A stretch of 64,000 bases of DNA from Campylobacter concisus ATCC 51562 (GTDB lineage Bacteria > Campylobacterota > Campylobacteria > Campylobacterales > Campylobacteraceae): the NCBI RefSeq assembly GCF_000466745.1, contig NZ_ANNI01000006.1, forward strand, positions 1 to 64,000, in the 5' to 3' direction. Positions within the stretch are counted from its first letter, which is position 1. Each line of letters starts with the position of its first letter. This document shows, piece after piece, positions 24,363 to 33,224 of this stretch. The translations under genes and the position numbers were made by a program. The notes beneath the pieces were generated by a model that ran no database searches, was not told the DNA's origin, and saw only the letters and a list, made by a program, of their open reading frames with translations.

Positions 24363-25873
24363 TATCTATAGTCATCCACCCTTTTTTTAAGCTCGCTTTT
24401 TTGCTTTTTGTTTTTAAAAATAGCGCCAACTACCGAGACTATAAATGCAATGGCAAGAAATATCCAGTAGGTATATTTTTGCGAGTAATCATCAAAGTCG
24501 CTTATCGCGTCGATCACCACCTCGCCCTCAGCTGGCACCATAGCGCCTTGATCTACCATTTTTACTATCTCATCTAGTTTTAAATTCTTAACATTTGGGC
24601 CATAAGGACGAGTGAGAATTTCAACCACGCCAAGGTCGTTTATATCATAAACACTGCTGTTAAAACGCCAGCCGTAGCCGACGTTATCAAAATAATAGGT
24701 CTTATCGCCGTTTGCATAGACCGCGCCATAGCCATCGTTTCTTACAAGCCCTATTTTTCGCCACTGCTCTTTTGTATCGAGCCTTACTATACACGTGTGG
24801 CGTGAGCTTAGGCTGTGGTTATTTTTTGTGTTGTGCCAAATTTCATAGGTTTTTAAAAAATATGTCTTGCCATCACTTATCACCACGTCGCCATATAGCG
24901 GCGTTATCTCGCCTTTAAACGGATCATCTCCGTCTCTTACAAACTCACCCTCATCTATGCTGTTATACCACTGCCACTTTCGCTCCCAGTGATAGATACC
25001 GCCTTTACCACGAAAGAGCGCATGATAGGAGTGCTCATCTTTTAGGTTAAAAAGTGGCTCGTATGGGGCAAATTTTGGATCAAATTCATGGTCATTTGCA
25101 TAGACCATGCCAGAATTTGGCTCATAAAGATAGTGAATGCGCCATATCTCGCCAATATCACGCATTTGTGGGCTAAATTTGATCCCTAGTTTTGTGCTGT
25201 CATAATAGACATTTTCTCCGTCAGTCGTAAAATGCATGCTCTTTCTGCCAGATGCCTGCTCGATATAACGCATCTTGCTGGCATTTGCGCCATCTAGCTC
25301 TTTGCCCTCATGATAGACCTTCACGCCGTCGCTTGCATAGCCAAAGCCCAAGATCGCTGCTAAATTTGCGTTATCAACCTGCCTAAATTTATAGATATGA
25401 GTTTGCGCTTTGGGGGTGTTAAACATTTTGTGCGAGACGATGTCCCAAAACTCTTTAAGTGCGGATATTTCGAGGTTTGTCTCGCTTACGCTATCGCAAA
25501 AATATGTGATCTTGCCGTCACCAAAATAGCCATTGCCAAGCGCTCTAACGCCATTTGGATCAAGCCCGCTCATCACGAGATTACCGCAATACACCGCCTT
25601 ATCGCTAGCGCCAACGTTTCTGTTGTCGTATTTGCCAGTGTCAATGTATCTAAATTTACTGGCCCTCACGCCTATTAGCTCAAATTTACCGCCACTTGGC
25701 ACCATGGCATAGACCTTGTCATCTTTAACGTAAAAAAAGCTATTATTTAGCTCTTTACTATCGCCAATGTCGTCATCTAAAATAGAAACTAACCCAAAGA
25801 TAAAAAAGTAGGTAGCAAAAAATATCACAACAATGGCGATCACTACAGAGATTAGCGGATGTTTTTTTAGCAT
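24362..25873 (-). CDS. DKNYY-family membrane-anchored protein (copy 1)
   Basis: A 503-residue protein built like its neighbour: N-terminal helix (about 6-30), repeated DKNYY-type units (VGASDKAVYCGNLVM, YASDGVKVYHEGKELD, FTTDGENVYYDSTKLG) and a C-terminal helix near residues 472-490 with a basic tail. Expected location is the inner membrane with the repeat region in the periplasm. Function unknown. It is followed without gap by copy 2, and the three leftward genes upstream (ABC-F ATPase, 144-residue membrane protein) may share its transcript. Confidence 0.7.
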   Translation of the reverse strand: MLKKHPLISVVIAIVVIFFATYFFIFGLVSILDDDIGDSKELNNSFFYVKDDKVYAMVPSGGKFELIGVRASKFRYIDTGKYDNRNVGASDKAVYCGNLVMSGLDPNGVRALGNGYFGDGKITYFCDSVSETNLEISALKEFWDIVSHKMFNTPKAQTHIYKFRQVDNANLAAILGFGYASDGVKVYHEGKELDGANASKMRYIEQASGRKSMHFTTDGENVYYDSTKLGIKFSPQMRDIGEIWRIHYLYEPNSGMVYANDHEFDPKFAPYEPLFNLKDEHSYHALFRGKGGIYHWERKWQWYNSIDEGEFVRDGDDPFKGEITPLYGDVVISDGKTYFLKTYEIWHNTKNNHSLSSRHTCIVRLDTKEQWRKIGLVRNDGYGAVYANGDKTYYFDNVGYGWRFNSSVYDINDLGVVEILTRPYGPNVKNLKLDEIVKMVDQGAMVPAEGEVVIDAISDFDDYSQKYTYWIFLAIAFIVSVVGAIFKNKKQKSELKKRVDDYR

Positions 25874-25946
25874 TTTAGCCTCGTTTCAAACAAATTTAGC
25901 GACCTCATCAAGCCGCAAACCTTTCATACATTTAAATTTCAAAGTT

Positions 25947-26381
25947 CTATCCAAATATAAAATATCTAAATATCAAAAACTTAAGATATGCAAATTTACC
26001 CATCAAAAACAAAAAACAAGCGGCTACTAATGTAATAATAAGCCTAATAATATTAAATTCCAACGTAACCCCATAATAAATAAAAACTGACGCAATAAAG
26101 CAAAAATAAAAACAACCAAGCATGAAGATCAAATTTTTAATCCTTGCAAAAAGCCCTGACTCTTCGCTGCTTTTTGCGATTAGCCTAATGGTCTCTATCT
26201 TATTTAAAAACCCAACCTTTTTATATTTTATCTGGACCAGATCGCCTACTTCATATTTATATATTTTAGGCGAAAATGTCTCACTAAACCTCATCTTATC
26301 AACGATAATGCTAAGGCTTACAACAGAATTTTGCCTAACAACTCTCGTATTTAGCGCGCTTATCCTACCGATCTTTTTCAA
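25947..26381 (-). CDS. Unknown membrane protein with N-terminal beta-type domain
   Basis: A 144-residue protein. The first 70 residues look like beta strands (VVRQNSVVSLSIIVDK, YEVGDLVQIKYKK), then two membrane helices (about 86-104 and 111-128). The layout is like DUF3592-type proteins, but I am not certain. It begins at TTG 26381, just one base after the ABC-F stop, so it is likely co-translated. It lies next to the DKNYY pair. Confidence 0.55.
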   Translation of the reverse strand: MKKIGRISALNTRVVRQNSVVSLSIIVDKMRFSETFSPKIYKYEVGDLVQIKYKKVGFLNKIETIRLIAKSSEESGLFARIKNLIFMLGCFYFCFIASVFIYYGVTLEFNIIRLIITLVAACFLFLMGKFAYLKFLIFRYFIFG

Positions 26382-26382
26382 G

Positions 26383-28314
26383 CTACTCTAGCTCCTCGGC
26401 GATCTCAAGCACTTCAAAATACTCATTTTCTAGGCTTTCAAGCTCAGCTTTTGCACTTTCTAGCTCTTCATAAAGCTTGGTTAGCCCCACTTCTTGATAA
26501 ATTTTTGGATCACTAAGCCCCTCGTTTAGCTCAGCTACCCTTACTTCAAGGGCTGAAATTTTATCTGGATATGTGTTTAAAATTTGCGTTTGTTTGTAGC
26601 TTAGCTTTGCGCCGGTTTTGCTCTTTTGTTTGGCTTCATTTTGGCTATTTGAGAGCTCTTTTTCAAATTTATCAAGCTCTTTCATCTCATCTTCAAGCTC
26701 CAAATAGACGCTATACTCTTCATGCAAGACATTTATCTTTGTGCCCTCAAACGCCCAAAGCTTATTTGCCATCTTATCGACAAAATATCTATCGTGGCTA
26801 ACGAGCAAGATAGCCCCCTCAAAGCTTTGCAGATAGTCTTCTAAGATATTAATAGTTGCGATATCAAGGTCGTTTGTCGGCTCGTCAAGCACCAGCACGT
26901 CGTAAGTTTTGGTAAAAAGCATCGCAAGTGCCACGCGGTTTTTCTCGCCGCCACTTAAAACGCCTATCTTTTTATCCAGAAATTCCTTTGGAAAGAGAAA
27001 ATTTTTAAGATAGCCATAGACGTGCATATTTCGCCCACGAACCAGCACGTGATCACCGCCGTTTGGGCAAAATGTCTCTATAAGGCTCTTGTCATCATCA
27101 AGGACATTTCTAGCTTGATCAAAGTAGCCGATGCTCACCTCTCCTCTTTTTATCTCGCCGCTACTTGGTTTTTCAAGTCCTAGCAAAATTTTAAGTAGCG
27201 TGCTTTTGCCGCTACCATTTCGCCCGACTATGGCGATCCTCTCGCCTTGCAAAACTCTTGCGTCAAATTTTTCAAAAAGCACCTTACCATCTATGCTTTT
27301 GCTTAAATTTTTAAACTCAAAGAGCATTTTTTTGCGGTTTTGACTCTGCGTTTGGTTGAAATTTTTACTCGCACGCTCCAGCTCAAGCCTCACACGCCTT
27401 ATCACGCCTGGGTTTTTCTTAGCCTCCTCGCGCATAGCAAGTACCCGCTCTTTTCTACCCTCGTTTCGCTTTAGCCTAGCTTTCACGCCGCGTCTTAACC
27501 ACTCCTCTTCAGCCTTTAGCTGTTTTAGCAGCGTCTCATGCGACTTTGCAAGACTTGCTAAAATTTCCTCTTTTTTGGTTAGATAGTTTGCATATCCGCC
27601 CTCGAAATTTTTTAAGCCCGCATCCTCAACCTCAACGCACCTAGTTGCCAGTGCATCGATAAAATACCTATCGTGGCTTATAAAAACTATGCTTTGATTT
27701 GAGCTCTTTAGCATATCCTCAAGAAATTTGACCATGTAAACATCAAGGTGGTTTGTCGGCTCATCAAGCAGCAGCACATCTGGCTTTTTAAGGATGAGCG
27801 CACCCAGTGCCACACGGCGGATCTCGCCACCACTTAGCGAGCAAATAGGCCTGTTTTCATACTCTTTTAGCTTAAATTCTTGCAAAATTCTCTCGATCTT
27901 GTGCTCGATATTCCAGCCGTCTTTTGCCTCTATAAATTTCAAAAGTCTCTCTTGCTCTTTTAAAATTTCTTTGTTTTCAGGCTCATTTGCTAGTAAGACG
28001 CCACTTTTTTCATACTCGCTTATCGCGTCAAATATCTCTTTTAGCTCGTTATTTAGCGCATCTCTTACGCTAAATGTGGCGTTAAAATTTGGATTTTGCG
28101 CTAGCATCTCGACGCTTATTAAGTTTTGCACTATGCGTCTGCCACTATCTACTGCTATCTCGCCGGAGATGATCTTCATTAGCGTGCTTTTACCGCTGCC
28201 ATTTTTACCGATGATCGCTATCTTTTCATTTTCATTTATACTAAAATTTACAGCGTTTAAAATCTCATTTGCGCCAAATTTTTTACTTACGTCTATCAGG
28301 TCGATTAATGCCAT
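26383..28314 (-). CDS. ABC-F family ATPase
   Basis: A 643-residue soluble protein with two ABC cassettes and no membrane domain. Cassette 1 has GKNGSGKST and LSGGEIRR, cassette 2 GRNGSGKST and LSGGEKNR, each with a downstream LLDEPTNHLD or LDEPTNDLD Walker B. A basic linker (about 240-320) joins them and a coiled-coil C-terminal end (about 560-643) resembles Uup. ABC-F proteins act on the ribosome E site or, for Uup, in DNA/ribosome-linked roles. I cannot separate Uup-like from EttA-like with certainty, but the C-terminal coil favours Uup. Confidence 0.88.
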   Translation of the reverse strand: MALIDLIDVSKKFGANEILNAVNFSINENEKIAIIGKNGSGKSTLMKIISGEIAVDSGRRIVQNLISVEMLAQNPNFNATFSVRDALNNELKEIFDAISEYEKSGVLLANEPENKEILKEQERLLKFIEAKDGWNIEHKIERILQEFKLKEYENRPICSLSGGEIRRVALGALILKKPDVLLLDEPTNHLDVYMVKFLEDMLKSSNQSIVFISHDRYFIDALATRCVEVEDAGLKNFEGGYANYLTKKEEILASLAKSHETLLKQLKAEEEWLRRGVKARLKRNEGRKERVLAMREEAKKNPGVIRRVRLELERASKNFNQTQSQNRKKMLFEFKNLSKSIDGKVLFEKFDARVLQGERIAIVGRNGSGKSTLLKILLGLEKPSSGEIKRGEVSIGYFDQARNVLDDDKSLIETFCPNGGDHVLVRGRNMHVYGYLKNFLFPKEFLDKKIGVLSGGEKNRVALAMLFTKTYDVLVLDEPTNDLDIATINILEDYLQSFEGAILLVSHDRYFVDKMANKLWAFEGTKINVLHEEYSVYLELEDEMKELDKFEKELSNSQNEAKQKSKTGAKLSYKQTQILNTYPDKISALEVRVAELNEGLSDPKIYQEVGLTKLYEELESAKAELESLENEYFEVLEIAEELE

Positions 28315-28377
28315 TTTTCTCTCAAATTTTAAATTTCTCGCGATTATATCAAAAGGGGGCTAAAACCTAATTTTGGC

Positions 28378-28383
28378 TATAAT
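28378..28383 (+). promoter_or_regulatory. -10 element of the MATE gene
   Basis: TATAAT in TTTTGGCTATAATCGCC, 35 bases before the ATG at 28418. The extended -10 is identical to that of the YbaK-like gene at 10017. Confidence 0.65.
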
Positions 28384-28417
28384 CGCCAAAATTTTTAAAA
28401 TAATTAAGGAAAATTTA

Positions 28418-29737
28418 ATGAACTTATCTATGAGAAAACTCGTAGTTCCGATATTTTTGGATATGTTTTTACACTTCATTACGCTCATCATCAACACCTA
28501 CATGGTGACAAAAGTGAGCGTGCATCTAGTTGGTGCCATGGGTGCGGGCAATCAAGTGATGGATCTTTTTATGACCATTTTTAACTTTCTAAGCATTGGC
28601 TGTTCAGTCGTCGTCGCCCAAGCACTGGGAGCTAAAAAGAACAATCTTGCTTCAAACGTCATACACGCAAGCATCACGTCAAATACGCTCTTTGGTATCT
28701 TCTCGGCTATCGTCATCTACGTCTTTGGCTACAACATCTTAAATTTACTAAACGTGCCAAAAGAGCTTATAAATGATAGCTTCTCATATCTTCACATCCT
28801 TGGTTTTGCCTTACTTTTTGATGGTATCGGCATGGTGCTAGCAGCGGTACTTCGTGTTTATAACCTAGCAACTGCTGTTATGCTAACTTCGGTTTTAATG
28901 AACGTAATTACGATTTTAGGCAATGCTATCTCTCTTTTTGGCTGGTTTAATCTGCCAAATTTAGGCCTACAAGGAGTCGCTCTCTCGACACTTGTTGGCA
29001 GACTAGTAGGCATTTTTGTGCTAGCTTATATGCTAAGTCAAAAGGCAAAAGTTAAAATTTACTTTAAAAAGCTACTTGTCGTGCCATTTGAAATTTTAAA
29101 GAAAATCCTCTCAATCGGCCTTCCAAGCGCAGGCGAAAATTTACTCTGGATGGCGCAATACATGGTCGCTTTTGGCTTTGTGGCAAGCATGGGCGAGGCT
29201 AGCCTTAGCGTGCAGACCATTTACTTTCAGATCACGCTTCTTATCTTGCTTTGTGGAGCGAGCATTAGCGTGGCAAACGAGGTCATTGTAGGACATTTAG
29301 TTGGAGCAAGCGAGTTTAACGAGGCCTATACAAGGACATTTAGGGCACTAAGACTTGGAGTTTTTATAACGCTTGTAGTCGTGCTTATAGCTTATGCGCT
29401 AAAGCATCAAATCATGGACGCACTAAATTTAAATGAAAATTTACGTGCGATCATGCTACCACTTTTTACACTTTCGATATTTCTTGAAGCGGGCAGAACC
29501 TTTAACATAGTCATCGTAAACGCCCTTCGTGCAAGCGGTGATGCAAAATTTCCTCTTGCGACTGGCCTTATCTTCATGTGGGGGCTTTCACTGCCACTTG
29601 GATATTTTTTAGGTATCTATCTTGGCTGGGGAATTATCGGCGTTTGGATAGGATTTTGTGCTGATGAATGGCTAAGAGGCCTTGCAAATACGTGGCGTTG
29701 GAGAAGCAAAAAATGGCAAGAAAAACGCCTAGTTTAA
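28418..29737 (+). CDS. MATE-family efflux transporter
   Basis: A 439-residue integral membrane protein with twelve helices and the duplicated MatE domain pattern (PIFLDMFLHFITLIINTYMV start; LSIGCSVVVAQALGAK; LSIGLPSAGENLLWM; GASISVANEVIVG). MATE carriers export cationic drugs or metabolites in exchange for sodium or protons. I use the ATG at 28418 because AAGGAAAA precedes it; the upstream codons contain the promoter. The last 25 bases overlap the next gene. Confidence 0.88.
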   Translation: MNLSMRKLVVPIFLDMFLHFITLIINTYMVTKVSVHLVGAMGAGNQVMDLFMTIFNFLSIGCSVVVAQALGAKKNNLASNVIHASITSNTLFGIFSAIVIYVFGYNILNLLNVPKELINDSFSYLHILGFALLFDGIGMVLAAVLRVYNLATAVMLTSVLMNVITILGNAISLFGWFNLPNLGLQGVALSTLVGRLVGIFVLAYMLSQKAKVKIYFKKLLVVPFEILKKILSIGLPSAGENLLWMAQYMVAFGFVASMGEASLSVQTIYFQITLLILLCGASISVANEVIVGHLVGASEFNEAYTRTFRALRLGVFITLVVVLIAYALKHQIMDALNLNENLRAIMLPLFTLSIFLEAGRTFNIVIVNALRASGDAKFPLATGLIFMWGLSLPLGYFLGIYLGWGIIGVWIGFCADEWLRGLANTWRWRSKKWQEKRLV

Positions 29738-30375
29738 AGCAAAAGAGCATAAATTTAGACTTTTATGGGCTAAGCGTTTTAATAAATTTTAAAACAAATG
29801 TAAAATCCATGCGTCTAAGAGTTGGCAAGGACGCTAAGATCACGCTATCTATGCCATTTTACAGCACACAAAAGATGGCTCTTAGCTTTCTTGAGATGCA
29901 CAGAATTTGGCTTGAAAATACTTACAAAAAAGCTCTTTTGAATTTACCAAAAGATGATGAGATAAAATTTCTTGGGCAAGCTTATAAGATAAAATTTGAT
30001 GAAAACTTTAAAGAGCCATTTTTTGATGGCGAGATTGTCTTTACGCCAAATTTAAAAAGCCTTGAGCGTTTTAAAAAAACAAGAGCAAAAGAGCTATTTT
30101 TAGAGCTTGTGAGCCATTTTCAGCCTTTTATAAACAAACCAATCAAGCGCATCGTCATACGAAATAGCAAAACTCGCTGGGGCAGCTGCAATCACAAAAA
30201 AGGCTATATAAACCTAAGCCTAAGACTCATAGAAAAGCCACTCTCAGCCGTGCGCTACGTCGTTCTTCACGAGCTAACACACCTACTCTATCCGCATCAT
30301 CAAAAAAGCTTTTACGATTTTATAGAAAAAATCATGCCTGATTATAGAAAGCAAGAGCAAATTTTAAAAGCGTAA
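29713..30375 (+). CDS. YgjP-like (DUF45/M48-related) metallohydrolase
   Basis: A 220-residue protein ending in the zinc-protease-like motif HELTHLLYPHHQKSFYDF, in which His-Glu-x-x-His and the later His bind the metal. TRWGSC (here KTRWGSCNHKKGYINL) is also typical. YgjP/DUF45 proteins are a poorly understood group related to SprT and M48 peptidases; the substrate is unknown. The start at 29713 is inside the MATE gene's end, so translation is coupled. Confidence 0.8.
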   Translation: MARKTPSLKQKSINLDFYGLSVLINFKTNVKSMRLRVGKDAKITLSMPFYSTQKMALSFLEMHRIWLENTYKKALLNLPKDDEIKFLGQAYKIKFDENFKEPFFDGEIVFTPNLKSLERFKKTRAKELFLELVSHFQPFINKPIKRIVIRNSKTRWGSCNHKKGYINLSLRLIEKPLSAVRYVVLHELTHLLYPHHQKSFYDFIEKIMPDYRKQEQILKA

Positions 30376-30445
30376 TTATTTTTCATCAAGTAAGTGTAAA
30401 TTTAATATGATAAAATTGCGAGAAATTTTACAAAAGGAAATTTAA

Positions 30446-30931
30446 ATGAAAAAAATGATTCTTGTTTCGCTTTTAGCTGCTTGTGCTTTCGCAGGCGATT
30501 TTGAAGATGGCTTAAAAGCGTATGCTGGTTCAAATTTTAAAGAAGCTTTGGCTAAATTTGAAGCAGGATGTTTGGCAAATGACGTAAAATCTTGCGTAAA
30601 AGTTGGAGCGATTTACCAACTAGGAAAAACAGCTCTACCTAATCCAAGCAAGGCCTTAGAGTACTATAATAAAGCTTGCGAAGCTGGTGAGGTTGAAGGT
30701 TGCTCGGCAGCTGGTGGACTTTATCTAAACACTGAGCCGCAAAAAGCAAGAGAACTTTTTAACAAAGCTTGTGATAAGAATGATGGATATTCTTGTGAGA
30801 TGGTAGGTTCTATCTTGATAGAAGCTAAAGAATTTAAAAAAGCTTATGAATTTTTAGTAAAAGGCTGCGAATTAGGTGATAAGATGTCTTGCGAATTTGC
30901 AGGCGATCTAAGACGCTCAAAACAACTATAA
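30446..30931 (+). CDS. Secreted Sel1-repeat, cysteine-rich (Hcp-like) protein
   Basis: A 161-residue protein with a signal peptide (1-16, ending CAFA) and Sel1-like repeats of about 36 residues in which paired cysteines sit eight residues apart (CLANDVKSC, CEAGEVEGC, CDKNDGYSC, CELGDKMSC). This is the arrangement of the Helicobacter cysteine-rich proteins, where each pair forms a disulfide between the two helices of a repeat. Periplasmic or secreted location is likely; function is unknown, with beta-lactamase-like binding claimed for some homologues. Confidence 0.85.
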   Translation: MKKMILVSLLAACAFAGDFEDGLKAYAGSNFKEALAKFEAGCLANDVKSCVKVGAIYQLGKTALPNPSKALEYYNKACEAGEVEGCSAAGGLYLNTEPQKARELFNKACDKNDGYSCEMVGSILIEAKEFKKAYEFLVKGCELGDKMSCEFAGDLRRSKQL

Positions 30932-30960
30932 TTTTTAGGCTTACGAGCCTAAAAATTTCT
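30930..30960 (+). terminator. Rho-independent terminator after the Sel1-repeat gene
   Basis: Twelve-pair perfect stem AATTTTTAGGCT/AGCCTAAAAATT with loop TACG, directly at the stop, followed by TCTT. Confidence 0.75.
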
Positions 30961-31045
30961 TAAAACAAAAAAATCCAAAAAACACTTATTTTAAATAGAA
31001 ATTACTCAAAGTATAAAGGTGGCTCTAAAAATTTATATTAGAAAT

Positions 31046-31069
31046 TTAGGCAAGAGTGCTCTTGCCTAA
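31046..31069 (-). terminator. Terminator of the TRAP operon
   Basis: Perfect eleven-pair inverted repeat TTAGGCAAGAG/CTCTTGCCTAA with a two-base spacer, just after the permease stop; on the minus strand it continues into ATTTCTAATATAAATTTTT. Confidence 0.75.
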
Positions 31070-31071
31070 GA

Positions 31072-33138
31072 TTAGATTATTTTTATTTGATCAAGTGGTT
31101 TATCTTTAATGCCCCATTGAGTCATAAAAACAAATCCATAAAGTACAGCAGCTACGATATAAGCAGTGTATTCGTTTGGTATAAGATTAAATTTCGCACA
31201 TATATTTGGTACAAGAGCTAGTGGCACAACAGGGATCAAAAGAATACGCTCCCAAATTCTAAGCTTTGTGACATAGAAGCCTTGAAGTAAGCTTGAAAAA
31301 GCAAACATTCCTACGATCGCCATACCAAAGACAAGTAAAATTTCAAGCGGATTGCTCATCCAAACGATCCCTTTAGAGTCAAGCGGATCTCCCTCATTTA
31401 CGCTTTCTATTAGCATAAGTTTGTTGTTAAAGAAAAAGGCAAATGGCAAGATCGCCGTTCTTAGATCATAAAAGAATCCTTGAACGCCAACGGTTATAGG
31501 ATTTGCTTTAGCAATACCAGCTGCTGCATAAGCTGCGATACCAACTGGTGGCGTATCATCAGCTAAAATTCCAAAGTAAAATACAAAAAGATGCACAGCA
31601 ATGGCTGGGATCAAAAAGCCATTTTTGTGCGCTAAAAATAAAATAACAGGTGCTACAAGACTTGAAACTACGATGTAGTTTGCCGTCGTTGGAAGGCCCA
31701 TTCCTAGTATAAGTGACATCATTGCAGTAAGAAGCAATATCATAACTATATTATCACCAGCAAGTAACTCAACTAGATCTGAAAGTACTTGACCAAGACC
31801 AGTTAGAGAGATAGAACCCACGATAATACCTGCAAGTGCGGTTGCTATAGCGATCGTTGTCATACTTTTTGCGGCTGCAACCATCGCCCAAAATATATCT
31901 TCAAAGCCTATTAACACATCATTTATTCCAACTTTTTCGCCACTTGCTAGTTTTTTAACTGGCTCTTGAAAGATCATTATTAAAAATAAAAATCCAATCG
32001 CATTAAATGCTGCAGCGATGGCTGACTCTTTTGCGATTAATAGCGTATAAAGCAAAATCAAAATCGGAGTTATATAGTGAAGTCCGCTTACAAAAATTTT
32101 AAATCTTGAGTGAAACTCGCTTTGATTTATACCTTTTAAGCCAAGCTTCACGCTCTCTAAATGAACGATAAAAAATAGTGACAAATAGCAAGCAAAAGCC
32201 GGAATTACCGCTGCCATCATGACATTTGTATATGTCATGCCTAAAAACTCAGCGATAATAAAAGCAGCTGCGCCCATGATTGGAGGCATAAGCTGTCCAT
32301 TTACGCCAGCTGCAACCTCGATGGCTCCAGCTTTTGTGCGTGAAAGACCAGCTTTCTTCATAAGTGGTATGGTAAATGTGCCAACGGTTACAACATTTGC
32401 AGTGGAGCTTCCTGAAACCATGCCAGTTAGACCACTTGCGATGACTGAGGCCTTAGCTGGGCCACCTCTATATTTTCCAAGAAGAGAGAAAGCTAAATTT
32501 ATGAAATATTGCCCAGCACCTGCCCTCTCAAGTAATGAGCCAAAAAGTACAAAAAGATAGATAAAACTAACGCTAACTCCGATAGGCACACCAAAGATAC
32601 CCTCTGTCGTTAAAAACATATGACCTGCGATCTTTTCAAAGCTGGCACCTTGATGAGCAATGATGTCTGGCATATAAGGGCCAAAGTGATCATATATCAA
32701 AAATAATATACAAATAATTGGAAGTGCTGGCCCCATTACGCGCCTGCCAGCCTCAAGCAAGACAATGATCGCTAAAAACGATATGACGATATCTTGCGTG
32801 ATGTAGTCCCCTGTCCTATCAGCTAGTTCATAAAAATAAACCGCCGGATAAAGCACAGCAACAACGCCTACCACACAAAAGACCAGATCGTAAAATGGCA
32901 AACTAGAATGTGCTTTTTTATGAAAAGTGACTGGATAAAGCAAAAATACAAGACCAACCGCAAAGGCTAAGTGTATCGAGCGCGAAATGTTTGTATTTAG
33001 CGGAAAATAAGCTATATAAAGCTGAAAAACTGACCAAGAAAAGCATACGATCGCAATGAAATAGTTGTAAAAATTGCTATTTATCTCCCTTGTTTTTACT
33101 TCGACAAATTGTTCTTCGTTGTCTTTGACTTCGTTCAT
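31072..33138 (-). CDS. TRAP transporter fused DctQM permease (TAXI type)
   Basis: A 688-residue membrane protein combining the small (DctQ-like, first about 130 residues, four helices) and large (DctM-like, twelve or more helices) TRAP subunits, as is normal for the 4TM/12TM TAXI class. Motifs include VSGSSTANVVTVGTFTIPLM and LGMGLPTTANYI, both typical of the large subunit. It uses a sodium gradient to import organic acids taken from the binding protein encoded just upstream. A hairpin separates the two genes. Substrate unknown. Confidence 0.9.
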   Translation of the reverse strand: MNEVKDNEEQFVEVKTREINSNFYNYFIAIVCFSWSVFQLYIAYFPLNTNISRSIHLAFAVGLVFLLYPVTFHKKAHSSLPFYDLVFCVVGVVAVLYPAVYFYELADRTGDYITQDIVISFLAIIVLLEAGRRVMGPALPIICILFLIYDHFGPYMPDIIAHQGASFEKIAGHMFLTTEGIFGVPIGVSVSFIYLFVLFGSLLERAGAGQYFINLAFSLLGKYRGGPAKASVIASGLTGMVSGSSTANVVTVGTFTIPLMKKAGLSRTKAGAIEVAAGVNGQLMPPIMGAAAFIIAEFLGMTYTNVMMAAVIPAFACYLSLFFIVHLESVKLGLKGINQSEFHSRFKIFVSGLHYITPILILLYTLLIAKESAIAAAFNAIGFLFLIMIFQEPVKKLASGEKVGINDVLIGFEDIFWAMVAAAKSMTTIAIATALAGIIVGSISLTGLGQVLSDLVELLAGDNIVMILLLTAMMSLILGMGLPTTANYIVVSSLVAPVILFLAHKNGFLIPAIAVHLFVFYFGILADDTPPVGIAAYAAAGIAKANPITVGVQGFFYDLRTAILPFAFFFNNKLMLIESVNEGDPLDSKGIVWMSNPLEILLVFGMAIVGMFAFSSLLQGFYVTKLRIWERILLIPVVPLALVPNICAKFNLIPNEYTAYIVAAVLYGFVFMTQWGIKDKPLDQIKII

Positions 33139-33196
33139 CTCTCTCCTTTAAAATTTAAATATATAAATTCAAAAGAATTTGTATATTTAAATTTTA

Positions 33197-33218
33197 TCCA
33201 GAGGCAAAAGCCTCTGGA
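33197..33218 (-). promoter_or_regulatory. Intra-operon hairpin between TRAP binding protein and permease
   Basis: Perfect nine-pair stem TCCAGAGGC/GCCTCTGGA with a four-base loop, seven bases after the binding-protein stop. No long T tract follows on the minus strand (ATAAAATTTAAATA). Likely a partial terminator or an mRNA-end stabiliser that yields more binding protein than permease. Confidence 0.6.
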
Positions 33219-33224
33219 AATGGA

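Noticed and set aside
27794..28363. 189-codon open frame antisense to the ABC-F gene
   Set aside because: Translation is Ser/Phe-rich low complexity and it is fully covered by the clear ABC-F coding frame.
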